A stretch of DNA of 45,361 nt from an uncultured Comamonadaceae bacterium (GCA_946482595.1 CAMLSD010000026.1:1-45361), one strand, 5' to 3'; numbered from the stretch's first letter, positions 23,802 to 33,918 are shown. Numbers and translations: made by a program. Notes: generated from the sequence alone by a model not told the origin.

Positions 23802-24335
23802 TCAGGCCGTCGCCGGCGCTCCCACCGCACCCAGAACGACCGGGGTGATGAGCTTGTGCATCGGTGTGACCGGCAGCATGTACAGCCGCCCGAGCAGGTT
23901 GTGCACATGCACGACCGTCGTCACGGTCACGACCACCGGCTGCGTGGCGGTCGGGGCGGACTTGTGCACCGACAGCATCACGTCGAGGTGGCGGTCACGG
24001 TCGCCGAGCAGGGCCTCGTCGGGGTCGTTGTCGAACAGCGTGAAGATGCCCACGCGGTCGCCCGGGCGATAGTCGCGTGCCGTGCGGTGCGCCGCCAGCG
24101 ACGACAGGCCGCCCAGGTCCTTCAGCCCCAGTCGTCGGACCACGCGATTGCGCAGGCCCATGCAGGCCTCCACCCAGCGGGGTGTCTTGCGGGCGGCCAG
24201 CAGGAACTGGTCGAGCGCCGTGAGTTCCGGCTGGCTGGCCGTCATGGCCCAGGCATCGTGGAAGTAGGCGCCGGGCAGCATCGCAGCAATGCGCGAGCCG
24301 GGCGGAGGAGCAACAGACTGGGGGGTACTGGGCAT
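23802..24335 (-). CDS. DUF2867 family protein
   Basis: About 177 residues matching DUF2867: PGAYFHDAWAM near the N terminus, then WVEACMGLRNRVVRRLGLK, DRDRHLDVMLSV and the terminal GRLYMLPVTPMHKLI. The family has no firmly known function; it often stands alone or follows an SDR domain. The ATG at 24335 gives family length; the ribosome binding site is weak. It lies between the acyltransferase and GFA genes, all in the same direction. Confidence 0.75.
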   Translation of the reverse strand: MPSTPQSVAPPPGSRIAAMLPGAYFHDAWAMTASQPELTALDQFLLAARKTPRWVEACMGLRNRVVRRLGLKDLGGLSSLAAHRTARDYRPGDRVGIFTLFDNDPDEALLGDRDRHLDVMLSVHKSAPTATQPVVVTVTTVVHVHNLLGRLYMLPVTPMHKLITPVVLGAVGAPATA

Positions 24336-24403
24336 GCGGTGATCCGTGAGGTGGAGGATGCGGGAGAAGCCAGGACTGGCGCCAGTATGGCCCATGCCGG
24401 GCC

Positions 24404-25651
24404 TCACTCGGGCCCGCTGATCGGCATGCGGCGCCCGTCAGCACGGCGCGGCGATGCAGCGCCCACCCGCCGCCCATTCAGCAACTGCCCGATCGCCGTG
24501 TCGCGCACGAACAGCTGATAGCTGACGAGACAGACCACTGTGGTGGCCCCGATGTTGAGCAGCATCTTCACTTCGGCCGGCAGTGCCCAGCCGTAGAGCA
24601 GCGCGCCAAAACCGATGGTCCCCAGCATGTGGACGAGGTAGACCCAGTAGGCGCTCTCCGCCAGGTAGTTCAGGACGGGGTTCGGCCGGTGCAGGTGGCG
24701 CAGGGCCAGGCCGATCAGCGCAAGGCTCCAGAACCAGGTCGCGGTGTTGTAGGCCCAGGCGCCGGACAGCCGCAGCGCAGCGCTGGCGCTGCCAGGGTCG
24801 CGCTGCACCGGGTCGAGCAGGGCCAGCGCCGCCACACAGGCAAACGCCCCCAGGAACAGGTAGCGCATCGACACCTTGGCGCAGTGCGCAAGCAACACAG
24901 CGCGGTGGACGTGAAGGAAATAGCCGAACGCATAGAACAGGCCGTGATGCAGCCACTCGGTCAGCGGCGGCAGGAAGGACCCGGTCACGGTGAGGATGCC
25001 GAAGCTGTATTGCGCCCCGATCAGCCCCAGCGGCAAGGCCAGCACCACCGGGCCCCAGCTGCGTTCAGCCAGCCGGCGAAGCAGCACCGCGACCCCCTGG
25101 CGCAGCCCGTGCGGCAGCCGCGGCGCCCAGCGCAGCACCCCAAAGGTCAGCAGCGTGAGCCCCACCAGCTGATACAGGAACCACAGGTGCAGGGTGTTGA
25201 CCATCGGCGTGTGGGGCAGCAGGGGCAGGACGTCGCGCGAGATCCCGAAGTGGCCACGGACGGCCCGATGCGCATACAGCATCACCAGCACGCCGGTGAG
25301 GACGTACAGCACGGGCCAGAACACCACAAAGGGCAAGGCGATGCGGCGCATGCGGTGACGCAGCATCTCCTGCAGGCCCCGGCGCTCGACCAGCATCGCC
25401 ACGAAGTAACCCGCCAGCATCAGGAAGACCGGCATGCGGAACGTGTGGATGACCGCGGCCAGCAGATCGGCCACCGGGCTGGTGGCCTGGTCGCGCCAGG
25501 GCACGAGCATCGGCCCAGTGAGGTGGTTGGCCGCGACGTGCAGCACGATGCCGAGCCACATCATCAGCGCTCGCAGGTTGTCCAGGGCCGGGTCGCGAAG
25601 GGGCGTAGTGGGCAGGGGAGTCATCGGTTGCGGCAGGCGCTTCTCTGGCAT
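24404..25651 (-). CDS. Acyltransferase-3 family membrane protein (OpgC-like)
   Basis: About 415 residues with roughly ten hydrophobic segments, an inner-membrane acyltransferase-3 protein. The opening RDPALDNLRALMMWLGIVLH contains the catalytic-type His of the family at the end of the first helix. The family O-acylates glucans, lipopolysaccharide or peptidoglycan; similarity in layout to OpgC suggests periplasmic glucan succinylation, but this is not certain. The start is either 25651 or the ATG at 25624; neither has a clear ribosome binding site. Confidence 0.8.
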   Translation of the reverse strand: MPEKRLPQPMTPLPTTPLRDPALDNLRALMMWLGIVLHVAANHLTGPMLVPWRDQATSPVADLLAAVIHTFRMPVFLMLAGYFVAMLVERRGLQEMLRHRMRRIALPFVVFWPVLYVLTGVLVMLYAHRAVRGHFGISRDVLPLLPHTPMVNTLHLWFLYQLVGLTLLTFGVLRWAPRLPHGLRQGVAVLLRRLAERSWGPVVLALPLGLIGAQYSFGILTVTGSFLPPLTEWLHHGLFYAFGYFLHVHRAVLLAHCAKVSMRYLFLGAFACVAALALLDPVQRDPGSASAALRLSGAWAYNTATWFWSLALIGLALRHLHRPNPVLNYLAESAYWVYLVHMLGTIGFGALLYGWALPAEVKMLLNIGATTVVCLVSYQLFVRDTAIGQLLNGRRVGAASPRRADGRRMPISGPE

Positions 25652-25830
25652 GCCTGCACGCAGGGCCCGGCCCTGCCGACAGGTGCTCCAGATGTTCGTC
25701 AGATCGCAGTATGTACTGCAACACCCTCTCCGCTTGCACCGCACAAAGGCCGCATCGCCTCACGCAGGCAGCTCGCCCGATGCCAGCAACTGGTTTTGGC
25801 CGAGAGATCCAGGACGCTTGAGACGGTTCA

Positions 25831-27057
25831 TCAATCAGCAACGCCCAGCGCACGGGCTGCGACCTCGCAGAACCAGCGCACCCCCAGCGGCAAGGCGTCG
25901 TCGTTGAAGTCATAGCAGGGGTGGTGCAGCGCGTAAGACGCTTCGGCCGCCTCCCCTGCTCTGCCCTGACCCAGCCACAGATAAGCCCCCGGCCGGCGCT
26001 GCAGCATGAAGGCGAAATCTTCCGAGGTGAACGCCGCGCGCGGCGCCGTGGCGGCCTGCAGACCTGCCGCCTGGGCCGCTTCCAGCGCGACAGCGGCTTC
26101 GGCCACAGTGTTGACGGTGGCGGGGTAGTAGCGCCGGTAGTCCACCTCCACCGCCGTGCCGCTTGCCAGCGCCATGCCTCGCGCGGCTTCGCGCAGCGCG
26201 GCCTCGATGCGGTTCTGGGTGTCGGCGTCGAAGCTGCGCACGGTGCCGGTGATCTTCACCTCGGCGGGCAGCACGTTGTGGCTGTGTCCACCTTCGATGC
26301 GGGTGACCGAGAGCACGGCGGACTCGCTGGGATCGATGCGACGGGAGACGATGGTGTTGAGCTGCACCACCAGCTGGCTGGCCGCCAGCAGTGCGTCGGG
26401 CGTGTGGTGCGGCTGCGCGGCATGGCCGCCCTTGCCACGCACCGTGATGTCGAACCGGTCGGCCGCCGCCATGATGGGGCCGGGCCGTGTCTGCGCATGG
26501 CCCAGTGGCAGGTCGGGCCAGTTGTGGAGCGCGTAGACGCTGTCGCAGGGGAAGCGCTCGAACAGCCCCTCCTCGATCATGCGGGCCGCGCCGGCCTGGC
26601 CCTCTTCGGCCGGCTGGAAGATGAAGTGCACGGTCCCGATCAGCCCCAGGTCCTGGTGCGTGCGCACCAGTTGCCGCGCTGCGCCGATGAGCATCGCGGT
26701 GTGCCCGTCGTGCCCGCAACCGTGGTGCTTTCCGGCATACCGGCTGGCGTGGGGCCGCTGCCCGAGTTCCACCAGCGGCAGGGCGTCCATGTCAGCCCGC
26801 AGGCCGACGCTGCGCGGGCGCTGCCCATCGGCGCGCGCAGCGCCCGGCTTGCCACAGTGCAGGGTACCGACCACCCCGGTGCCCCCCACACCCTCGCTCA
26901 CCTCCAGGCCCAGCAGGCGCAGGGCCTGGGCCACGATGCCGGCGGTGCGGCGCTCTTCGTAGGCCAGTTCGGGGTGGGCGTGCAGGTCGCGCCGCAGCGC
27001 GACCAAGTCCGGCAGCAGGTCACCGACCGGGAAGGCATGGTTCGACAGGAGGGACAT
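25831..27057 (-). CDS. M20-family amidohydrolase (N-acyl amino acid/hippurate hydrolase type)
   Basis: A 408-residue M20D peptidase/amidohydrolase. Metal and catalytic residues are visible: CGHDGHTA with Cys and His, PAEEGQAGA with the Glu pair, RGKGGHAAQPHHTPD in the dimerisation/substrate domain, and LHHPCYDFND near the C terminus. Such enzymes cleave N-acyl groups from amino acids or related amines in the cytosol. It is the last gene of the minus-strand operon, 160 bases after GabD, with a GC-rich hairpin between. In context it could release an amino acid such as GABA from an acylated form. Confidence 0.88.
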   Translation of the reverse strand: MSLLSNHAFPVGDLLPDLVALRRDLHAHPELAYEERRTAGIVAQALRLLGLEVSEGVGGTGVVGTLHCGKPGAARADGQRPRSVGLRADMDALPLVELGQRPHASRYAGKHHGCGHDGHTAMLIGAARQLVRTHQDLGLIGTVHFIFQPAEEGQAGAARMIEEGLFERFPCDSVYALHNWPDLPLGHAQTRPGPIMAAADRFDITVRGKGGHAAQPHHTPDALLAASQLVVQLNTIVSRRIDPSESAVLSVTRIEGGHSHNVLPAEVKITGTVRSFDADTQNRIEAALREAARGMALASGTAVEVDYRRYYPATVNTVAEAAVALEAAQAAGLQAATAPRAAFTSEDFAFMLQRRPGAYLWLGQGRAGEAAEASYALHHPCYDFNDDALPLGVRWFCEVAARALGVAD

Positions 27058-27156
27058 GGTTCTACCCTTGTGTTGTGGAGAGCCTGCTGCGCGCCGAGAC
27101 GGGCTCTCAAGGAAACGCCGGGCCGCCCCAAGTTTCCTTGACCCCCGCGGGGGGGC

Positions 27157-27172
27157 GGGCTGGGCGCAGCCC
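27157..27172 (-). terminator. GC-rich hairpin between gabD and the M20 gene
   Basis: GGGCTG and CAGCCC flank GGCG, giving a perfect 6-bp stem in a run of G/C-rich palindromic sequence (about 27140-27190). There is no T-tract, so it may be a repeat element or a weak or Rho-assisted terminator. Confidence 0.35.
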
Positions 27173-27217
27173 GGCCCTGGGGGCGCTCAGACGTTGTGCG
27201 TCAGGCCCTCGGGAGAC

Positions 27218-28684
27218 TCAGTCCAGCTGCCCCTGGCACATGTATTTGATGTGCATGTAGTCGTCCAGTCCGTGCGTGGAACCCTCGCGGCCGTAGCCCG
27301 ATTCCTTCACGCCGCCGAAGGGCGCCGCCTCCGAGGCGAGCGCGCCTTCGTTGACGCCGACGATGCCGGTCTCCAGCGCCTCGGCCACACGCCAGATGCG
27401 CCGCACGTCCTGGCTGTAGAAGTAGGCGGCCAGGCCAAATGGCGTGTCGTTGGCCTGCGCCACCACGCTTGCCTCGTCGTCGAACACCGCCATGGCCGCG
27501 ACCGGGCCGAAGGTTTCTTCGCAGGAGCAGGCCATGCGCGGATCAACGCCCATGAGCACCGTGGGCGCGAAGTAGTTCGGGCCCAGCGCCGTCAGGCGCT
27601 TGCCACCGGCGAGCAGCTTCGCGCCGTTTGCCACGGCGTCCTGCACGTGACGTTCGATCTTTTCCACGGCGCGGGCGTTGATCATCGGGCCGATCTGCGA
27701 CGCCGGGTCGCTGGCCGGGCCGACCTTGAGCGCTTCCACGCGCGCGCAGAGCTTCTGTGCAAACGCGTCCAGCACCTTGCGATGCACGAACAGCCGGTTG
27801 GGGCTGACGCAGGTCTGCCCGCCGTTGCGGAACTTGGCCGCCATCACACCATCGACCGCCGCGTCCAGGTCGGCGTCATCGAAGACGATGAAGGGCGCGT
27901 TGCCGCCAAGTTCCAGCGAGAGCTTCTTGAGCGTGTCGGCGCTGCGCCGGGCCAGGTGCTTGCCCACGGCAGTGGAGCCGGTGAAGGTGATCTTGCGCAC
28001 ACGGCTGTCGTCGAGCCACACGTCCACCACCTCGGGCGTCTTCTCGCGCGAGGCGGTGACGATGTTCAGCACCCCCGCGGGCACCCCGGCCTCGTGGGCC
28101 AGGTGCACCAGGGCCAGCGAGGTCAGCGGCGTGTCTTCGGCTGGCTTGCAGACCACGGTGCAACCAGCGGCCAGCGCGGGCGCGATCTTGCGGGCGATCA
28201 TCGCGGCCGGGAAGTTCCACGGTGTGATGGCGGCCACCACCCCGATGGGCTCCTTCAGGGCAAACACCTTGCGGCCGCTGACGTGTGCAGGAATGACCTC
28301 GCCGTTCATGCGCGTGGCCTCTTCACCGAACCACTCGATGTAGCTGGCGGCGTAGGCGACCTCACCCTTGCCTTCGGCCAGGGGCTTGCCCTGCTCGCGC
28401 GAGATGAGCTTGCCCAGGTCGTCCTGATGCGCGATGACCAGGTCGTTCCAGCGCTTGATGATCGCGGCCCGTTGTTTGGCCGGCACCTTCTTCCAGCGGG
28501 CGAAGGCCTGGTGGGCGGCGTCCAGCGCCGCGACGGCTTCGGCCGCGCCGGAGTCGGGTACCCGGGTGATCAGCTCGCCGGTGGCGGGATCGGTGACGTC
28601 CAGCGTAGCCGCGGTGGCGGACCACTGGCCGGCGATGAAGTTGGCACTGCGGATCAGGTCCGCGCGTTGCAGGGTCAAGGACAT
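27218..28684 (-). CDS. gabD: NAD(P)-dependent succinate-semialdehyde dehydrogenase
   Basis: A 488-residue aldehyde dehydrogenase of the GabD type. LELGGNAPFIVF carries the catalytic Glu and GGQTCVSPNRL the catalytic Cys. TGSTAVGKHLA is the nucleotide loop, and EPIGVVAAITPWNFPAAM is typical of succinate-semialdehyde dehydrogenases. It oxidises succinate semialdehyde to succinate. The gene is 42 bases after the ABC ATPase gene, in the amine-utilisation operon. No GABA transaminase is found in the window. Confidence 0.88.
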   Translation of the reverse strand: MSLTLQRADLIRSANFIAGQWSATAATLDVTDPATGELITRVPDSGAAEAVAALDAAHQAFARWKKVPAKQRAAIIKRWNDLVIAHQDDLGKLISREQGKPLAEGKGEVAYAASYIEWFGEEATRMNGEVIPAHVSGRKVFALKEPIGVVAAITPWNFPAAMIARKIAPALAAGCTVVCKPAEDTPLTSLALVHLAHEAGVPAGVLNIVTASREKTPEVVDVWLDDSRVRKITFTGSTAVGKHLARRSADTLKKLSLELGGNAPFIVFDDADLDAAVDGVMAAKFRNGGQTCVSPNRLFVHRKVLDAFAQKLCARVEALKVGPASDPASQIGPMINARAVEKIERHVQDAVANGAKLLAGGKRLTALGPNYFAPTVLMGVDPRMACSCEETFGPVAAMAVFDDEASVVAQANDTPFGLAAYFYSQDVRRIWRVAEALETGIVGVNEGALASEAAPFGGVKESGYGREGSTHGLDDYMHIKYMCQGQLD

Positions 28685-28726
28685 GGCAGTGTTGGAAAGA
28701 AAGTGGAAAGGAACCAGGTCGACGGA

Positions 28727-30355
28727 TCAGGCCGCCACCGCATGCGCAGACATGGCGGCGTCGCGTTCGTCCAGCCAGCCCTGGCGCATCTCGGGCACCG
28801 AGGCCGCCAGCAGCTCGTAGTACGGGTGGTGGGGCCCGCGGTCAAAGTCGGCGCGCGCCACCTGGTCGAGCTTGCGGCCGTGCTGCATGACGATGATCTC
28901 GTCGCACACCGACTTCACGGTGTGCAGGTCGTGGCTGATGAAGAGGTAGGACACGCCCAGCTCGCGCCGCAGGTCGGCCATCAGCTCCAGCACCGCCGCA
29001 CCGACCACCGTGTCCAGGGCCGAGGTCACTTCGTCGCACAGGATCAGCTCGGGCTCGGCGGCCAGGGCCCGGGCCAGGTTCACGCGCTGCTTCTGCCCGC
29101 CCGACAGGCCGCCCGGCAGACGCTGGGCCACGCCGCGCGGCAGCTGCACCAGGTCCAGCAGTTCGTGGATGCGCCGATCCAGCGCCGCGCCCTTGAGCCC
29201 CTTGTAGAACTGCAGCGGCCGCGCCAGGATGCGCTCGATGGTCTGGGACGGGTTCAGCGCCGTGTCGGCCATCTGGAACACGATCTGGATCTGGCGCAGC
29301 TCTTCCTTGCTGCGCAGGCGCACCTCGGGCTTGAGCGCCCGGCCCTTGAACAGGATGTGGCCGCGGCAAGGCGCAATCAGGCCGGCCACGGCGCGGGCCA
29401 GGGTCGTCTTGCCCGAACCCGACTCGCCGATCACTCCGATGGCCTGACCCTTGTAGAGCTTGAAGTTGATGTCTTCGAGGATCAGGGCCGCAGGCTTGCC
29501 TTGCGCGTTGCGCGCACCGTAACCGGCCGACAGGTCGCTGACCTCGAGCAGCAACTCGCCCTTGTGCAAGTCAGTGGCCAGTGGCGCGGGTCGCGCGGCC
29601 GCCAGCAGACTGCGGGTGTACTCGTGGGCAGGCTCGGACAGGATGCACCCGGTGGTGTTGAGCTCCTGCGCCTGGCCGTTGCGCAGCACCAGGATGTGGT
29701 CCGCCATCTGGGCCACCACGGCCAGATCGTGGCTCACGTACACCGCGGTGGCGCGGCGCTCGCGCACCACGCGGCGGAAGGCGCGCAGCACCTCGATCTG
29801 CGTGGTCACGTCCAGCGCGGTGGTGGGCTCGTCCAGGATCACCAGATCCGGGTCGGTGATGAGCGCCATGGCCGCCATCAGGCGCTGCAGCTGACCGCCC
29901 GAGACCTGGTGCGGGTAGCGCTGGCCGATGGTCTCGGGGTCGGGCAGGGCCAGTTCGCGGAACAGCTGCACGGCCTTGACCTCCGCATCATGGCGCGAGA
30001 GCGTGCCGTGGATGCGCGTGGGCTCGACCACCTGGTCCATGATGGTGCGGGACGGATCGAAAGACGCGGCCGCGCTCTGCGCGATGTACGACACGGTGCG
30101 GCCCCGCAGCGAGCGCAGTGCGCCTGCGCCCAGCGAGAGCACGTCCGTCTCGCCGATGCGCACACTGCCGCCGCTGATCTGGCAGCCGCGCCGCGCATGC
30201 CCCATCAGCGCCAGCGCGGTGGTGGTCTTGCCGGACCCGGATTCGCCGATCAGCGCCAGCACCTCGCCGGGGCGGATGGTGAAGCTCAGGCCATCGACCA
30301 GCGTGGCTTCGCCCGCGCGGATGGTGAGTTTGTCTACGACGACCAGTGAGCCCAT
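28727..30355 (-). CDS. ABC transporter ATPase with two fused nucleotide-binding domains (Dpp/Gsi type)
   Basis: About 542 residues with two complete ATP-binding cassettes in tandem: Walker A GESGSGKTT in each half, signature SGGQLQR in the first and SGGQKQR in the second, and Walker B VILDEPTTALD and ILCDEVTSALD. This is a DppD-DppF-type fusion as in GsiA. Near the end is the C-terminal peptide-importer segment RGPHHPYYELL. It powers the two permeases upstream. The ATG at 30355 lies two bases from the permease stop. Confidence 0.9.
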   Translation of the reverse strand: MGSLVVVDKLTIRAGEATLVDGLSFTIRPGEVLALIGESGSGKTTTALALMGHARRGCQISGGSVRIGETDVLSLGAGALRSLRGRTVSYIAQSAAASFDPSRTIMDQVVEPTRIHGTLSRHDAEVKAVQLFRELALPDPETIGQRYPHQVSGGQLQRLMAAMALITDPDLVILDEPTTALDVTTQIEVLRAFRRVVRERRATAVYVSHDLAVVAQMADHILVLRNGQAQELNTTGCILSEPAHEYTRSLLAAARPAPLATDLHKGELLLEVSDLSAGYGARNAQGKPAALILEDINFKLYKGQAIGVIGESGSGKTTLARAVAGLIAPCRGHILFKGRALKPEVRLRSKEELRQIQIVFQMADTALNPSQTIERILARPLQFYKGLKGAALDRRIHELLDLVQLPRGVAQRLPGGLSGGQKQRVNLARALAAEPELILCDEVTSALDTVVGAAVLELMADLRRELGVSYLFISHDLHTVKSVCDEIIVMQHGRKLDQVARADFDRGPHHPYYELLAASVPEMRQGWLDERDAAMSAHAVAA

Positions 30356-30356
30356 G

Positions 30357-31247
30357 TCAGCGCCCTCCCCGTTCGCGGGCCGCACGGCCCGGCAGATTGT
30401 CGATGACCAGGTTGACGGCGATCGTCAGGCTGGCGATGGCGATGGACGGTGCGATCACCGCGGCGCCGGCATGGGGCAGCGCCTCGATGTTCTCGCGCAC
30501 CAGCGAGCCCCAGTCGGCCTCGGGCGGCTGGATGCCCAGGCCCAGGAAACTCATGCTGGCCAGCAGCAGCACCACGTAGACGAAACGCAGGCCGAAGTCG
30601 GCCAGCATCGGGCCGGTGATGTTGGGCAGGATCTCGTTGAGCATCACGTAGGCGGTGCCTTCGCCGCGTGTGCGCGCCACGGTCACGTAGTCCAGCGCGT
30701 TGATGTTGACGGCCAGCGAGCGCGCGATCCGGTACGAGCCTGGCGTGTAGATGATGGCCGCCATGACGATGAGCATGGGCACTGACGAACCGAAGCTGGC
30801 CACCATCAGCAGCGCGAACATCTTGCTGGGGATCGCCGTCAACGTGTCCAGCAAGCGGCTGAGCACGTTGTCGGTCCAGCGCCCGGTGGCTGCTGCCAGC
30901 AGGGCCAGCAGGGTGCCGCTGCCACTGGCCAGCACGGTCGCCACAAAAGCCACGCCCACGGTGTAGCGGGTGCCTTCGATCACCCGTGCCAGCATGTCGC
31001 GCCCGAGGTAGTCGGTGCCCAGCCAGTGCGCGGCACTGATGGGCGCGAACACCTCGCCCCCGTCGGCGGCGCCAGACTGCGACAGCAGGGACGGCCCGAG
31101 GATCGCGGCCCCGGCCCAGAACAACACGACGGCCAGACCGATCCAGCCGGTGAGTCCGAAGTGGGCCAGCCGCCGATACCAGCGGAGCCGGGCCGGTCCA
31201 TCCTGGCCGCCGCCCTGAATGGCGTTGCTCATGGCGAAGTCCTTCAT
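30357..31247 (-). CDS. ABC permease, DppC-type
   Basis: About 296 residues. One N-terminal TM helix (WIGLAVVLFWAGAAI) is followed by a periplasmic stretch with LGTDYLGRDMLARVIEG, the DppC signature. Then comes a binding-protein-dependent permease domain with the EAA-type loop (ARTRGEGTAYVMLNEILPN). The ATG at 31247 overlaps the stop of the DppB-type gene (ATGA) and has GAGG six bases upstream. Confidence 0.9.
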   Translation of the reverse strand: MKDFAMSNAIQGGGQDGPARLRWYRRLAHFGLTGWIGLAVVLFWAGAAILGPSLLSQSGAADGGEVFAPISAAHWLGTDYLGRDMLARVIEGTRYTVGVAFVATVLASGSGTLLALLAAATGRWTDNVLSRLLDTLTAIPSKMFALLMVASFGSSVPMLIVMAAIIYTPGSYRIARSLAVNINALDYVTVARTRGEGTAYVMLNEILPNITGPMLADFGLRFVYVVLLLASMSFLGLGIQPPEADWGSLVRENIEALPHAGAAVIAPSIAIASLTIAVNLVIDNLPGRAARERGGR

Positions 31248-32200
31248 GCGTGCCTCAGTCGAGGGTTGGCCACGATGCCGCACAGGTCGGCCATGGTGAC
31301 CAGAAACAGGTAGCCGGCGCAAAACAGCATGGTGCAGGCCTGCACCAGCGGAATGTCGCGCTGGGCAACCCCTTCCACCATCAGCTTGGCGACGCCGGGG
31401 TAGTTGAAGATGGTCTCGACGATGATCACGCCGCCCAGCAGGTACGACAGGCTCAGCGCCACCGCGTTGGCGATCGGTCCCACGGCGTTGGGCAGCGCGT
31501 GCGCGAGCACGGTGCGCATCGGCGAAGCGCCCTTGAGTCGCACCATCTCGATGTAGGGTGCCTCCAGCTGGTCGATCACCGCCGCGCGCGTCATGCGCAT
31601 CATCTGCGCCACGATGACGCAGGTGAGCGTCACCACCGGCATCGCAAAGGCCTGCAGCATCTGGCCCAGGGACTCGATCTCGCTCACGTAGGACAGCGCC
31701 GGCAGCCAGCGCAGTTGCACCGCGAACACCAGCACCGCCAGCGTGGCCACCAGGAACTCGGGCACCGAGACCACGGTGACGGCGGCGGTGGACATGCTGC
31801 GGTCGAACCAGGAGCCGCGCCAGACCGCCGCCGAGATGCCCAGCGTCAGCGCGATGGGCACCGCGAACAGTGCGGTCACTGCCGCCAGCAAGAGCGAGTT
31901 CGGCAACCGGCTGGCAATGAGGTCCACCACCGGCACGCGGGCGGTGGACGACACACCCAGGTCGCCGCGAGCAAGACCGCCGATCCAGCGCAGGTAGCGC
32001 TCGTGCGCCGGCCGGTCCAGGCCCAGCTGGGCGCGCAGTTCAGCCACCAGCTCGGGGGTGGCGTCCTGACCCAGCTGTTCCTGCGCCGCATCGCCCGGCA
32101 GCACCGCAGTGATGGCAAACACCACCGTCGACACCGCCAGCAGCGACAGAAGCGCAAGCCCGATGCGCTGCGCCAGCAGCTTGAACAGAATGCGGTTCAT
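31244..32200 (-). CDS. ABC permease, DppB-type
   Basis: A 318-residue inner-membrane permease with the typical N-terminal helix, LGLDRPAHERYLRWIGGLARGDLG, and about six helices in total. The EAA loop is VRLKGASPMRTVLAHALPNA. It pairs with the DppC-type permease. It is 16 bases after the binding-protein gene. Confidence 0.9.
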   Translation of the reverse strand: MNRILFKLLAQRIGLALLSLLAVSTVVFAITAVLPGDAAQEQLGQDATPELVAELRAQLGLDRPAHERYLRWIGGLARGDLGVSSTARVPVVDLIASRLPNSLLLAAVTALFAVPIALTLGISAAVWRGSWFDRSMSTAAVTVVSVPEFLVATLAVLVFAVQLRWLPALSYVSEIESLGQMLQAFAMPVVTLTCVIVAQMMRMTRAAVIDQLEAPYIEMVRLKGASPMRTVLAHALPNAVGPIANAVALSLSYLLGGVIIVETIFNYPGVAKLMVEGVAQRDIPLVQACTMLFCAGYLFLVTMADLCGIVANPRLRHA

Positions 32201-32216
32201 GGCCTTGCTGTCCGCT

Positions 32217-33839
32217 TCAGGCGTCGAGCCACACGTGCTCGGCGAACGAGGTGCCCATCATCCCGCCAATCGGGATCGGCGACAGACCCTTGAGCTTCTT
32301 GCTGTGGCCATCCAGGCTGGAGTTGAAGAACGGGATGCCGATGCCACCCTCGTTGTGGATCATCACCTGCATGTCGGCGTACATCTGGGTGCGCTTGGCC
32401 AGGTCGGTCTCGCCACGCGCAGCCACCAGCAGCTGGTCGAACTTCTCGTTCTTCCAGCCCGCCTCGTTCGAGGGGGAGTCGGACTTGAAGAACAGGGTCA
32501 GGGCCAGATCGGCGTTGGGCCGGGTGTTGATGTTGCCGAATCCCACCGGATGCTTCATCCAGTGCGTAGACCAGTAGCCGTCGGCCGGCATGCGGCGCAC
32601 ATCCAGGTTCAGGCCGATCTGCTTGGCGGCATGCTGCATGACCAGCGCCGTCTCGACCGAGTTGGTCGCGGCCGGCGAGGCCACCACGGGGATGGGGGCG
32701 CTGCCCAGGTTGGCTTTCTGCAGGTGCCACTTCGCCTTCTCGAGGTCATAGGGGCGCTGCGGCAGGCCCTTGAAGAAGAAGCGGTTGTTCGAGGCGATCG
32801 GCTGGTCGTTGGCCACCACCCCGCGGCCGAGCTGGATGTTCTTGACCAGCTGCTCACGGTTGAACAGGTACTTCATCGCCAGCACGAAGTCAGGGTTGCT
32901 GCCCGGACCACTGTCCCGGCGCATGATGAGGTTGGTGTAGTTGGTGGCCTTGGTCTCGAAGATGGTGTGGGTGCCACTCGCCAGCACACGGTCGATCGAA
33001 CGCGGCGACACCGCCACCACCAGGTCCAGTTGACCGGCAAGCAGTGCGTTGACACGTGCCGATTCGTCGGAGATCCCCACGAGCTCGATCTCGTCCAGGT
33101 AGGGCCGGTTCGGCTTCCAGTAGTTGTCGTTGCGCACGGCGATCGACCGCTCGCCGGGCTTGAACTCCTTGACCTTGTAGGGGCCGGTGCCGATACCGGC
33201 TGCAAAGTTGGTGGTGCCGTCCGGGACGATGTGGAAGTAGTAGGTGCCCAGGATCACGGGCAGGTCGGCGTTGGGTGCGGTCAGGCGGAAGGTCACCTCG
33301 TTCGGGCCGGTGGCAGTCACCGATTCGATCTGTTCGGCCAGCACCTTGGCCCGCGAAGCATTCGCCGGGTCCTTGTGCCGCATCATCGAGAACACCACGT
33401 CGGCCGGCGTCAGTGGCTTGCCGTTGTGGAAGGTCACGCCCTTGCGCAGCTTGAACACCCAGGTCTGGGCATCCTTGGTGCTGAACTCTTCGGCCAGCTG
33501 CGGCTGCGGTGCCAGGTTGCCGTCCAGCACGGTCAACCCGTTGTAGAACATGAAGCCGCGGCAGAAGTCGATGTGGCCGGACTGGCGCGCCGGGTCGAGC
33601 GTGTCATTCACACCAGACGAAGAGCTGGCCACCCTGATGCGGCCACCCTTGCGGGGTGTCTGCGCGTGGGCCGCGGTGGCCAGGGTCGCGATGCTGCCCG
33701 CCAGCGTGGCCTGCATGCCCCCCGCCGCCAGCATGGCCAGCACATCGCGACGTGAAGCGCCACGACGCAGCGAGTCCATCATGCGGACGCTCTCTTCGGG
33801 TCCGACCAGGTCCCGAATGTGTTTTTCGTTGTTGCTCAT
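32217..33839 (-). CDS. ABC substrate-binding protein, family 5 (SBP_bac_5), Tat signal
   Basis: About 540 residues. The N-terminal SRRDVLAML followed by a hydrophobic region ending AHAQ is a good Tat signal peptide. The mature domain is SBP family 5 (peptide/opine/nickel-type): FKLRKGVTFHNGKPLTPADV is the conserved signature. The ATG at 33839 has GAGGAG upstream. Family 5 receptors bind peptides but also opines, amines and acylated amino acids; the flanking amine oxidase suggests such a ligand here. Confidence 0.9.
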   Translation of the reverse strand: MSNNEKHIRDLVGPEESVRMMDSLRRGASRRDVLAMLAAGGMQATLAGSIATLATAAHAQTPRKGGRIRVASSSSGVNDTLDPARQSGHIDFCRGFMFYNGLTVLDGNLAPQPQLAEEFSTKDAQTWVFKLRKGVTFHNGKPLTPADVVFSMMRHKDPANASRAKVLAEQIESVTATGPNEVTFRLTAPNADLPVILGTYYFHIVPDGTTNFAAGIGTGPYKVKEFKPGERSIAVRNDNYWKPNRPYLDEIELVGISDESARVNALLAGQLDLVVAVSPRSIDRVLASGTHTIFETKATNYTNLIMRRDSGPGSNPDFVLAMKYLFNREQLVKNIQLGRGVVANDQPIASNNRFFFKGLPQRPYDLEKAKWHLQKANLGSAPIPVVASPAATNSVETALVMQHAAKQIGLNLDVRRMPADGYWSTHWMKHPVGFGNINTRPNADLALTLFFKSDSPSNEAGWKNEKFDQLLVAARGETDLAKRTQMYADMQVMIHNEGGIGIPFFNSSLDGHSKKLKGLSPIPIGGMMGTSFAEHVWLDA

Positions 33840-33918
33840 GGTTGCTCCTCGTTTGAAAAGTGACGGTTGAGGGGTGCGGATCAAATGGAATCGTTCTGAC
33901 CCGAAGGCCGTTTCAGCT

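Noticed and set aside
27056..30349. A plus-strand open frame of more than 1000 codons
   Set aside because: It is antisense to four well-recognised genes and has no family features; long antisense frames are a by-product of very high GC content.
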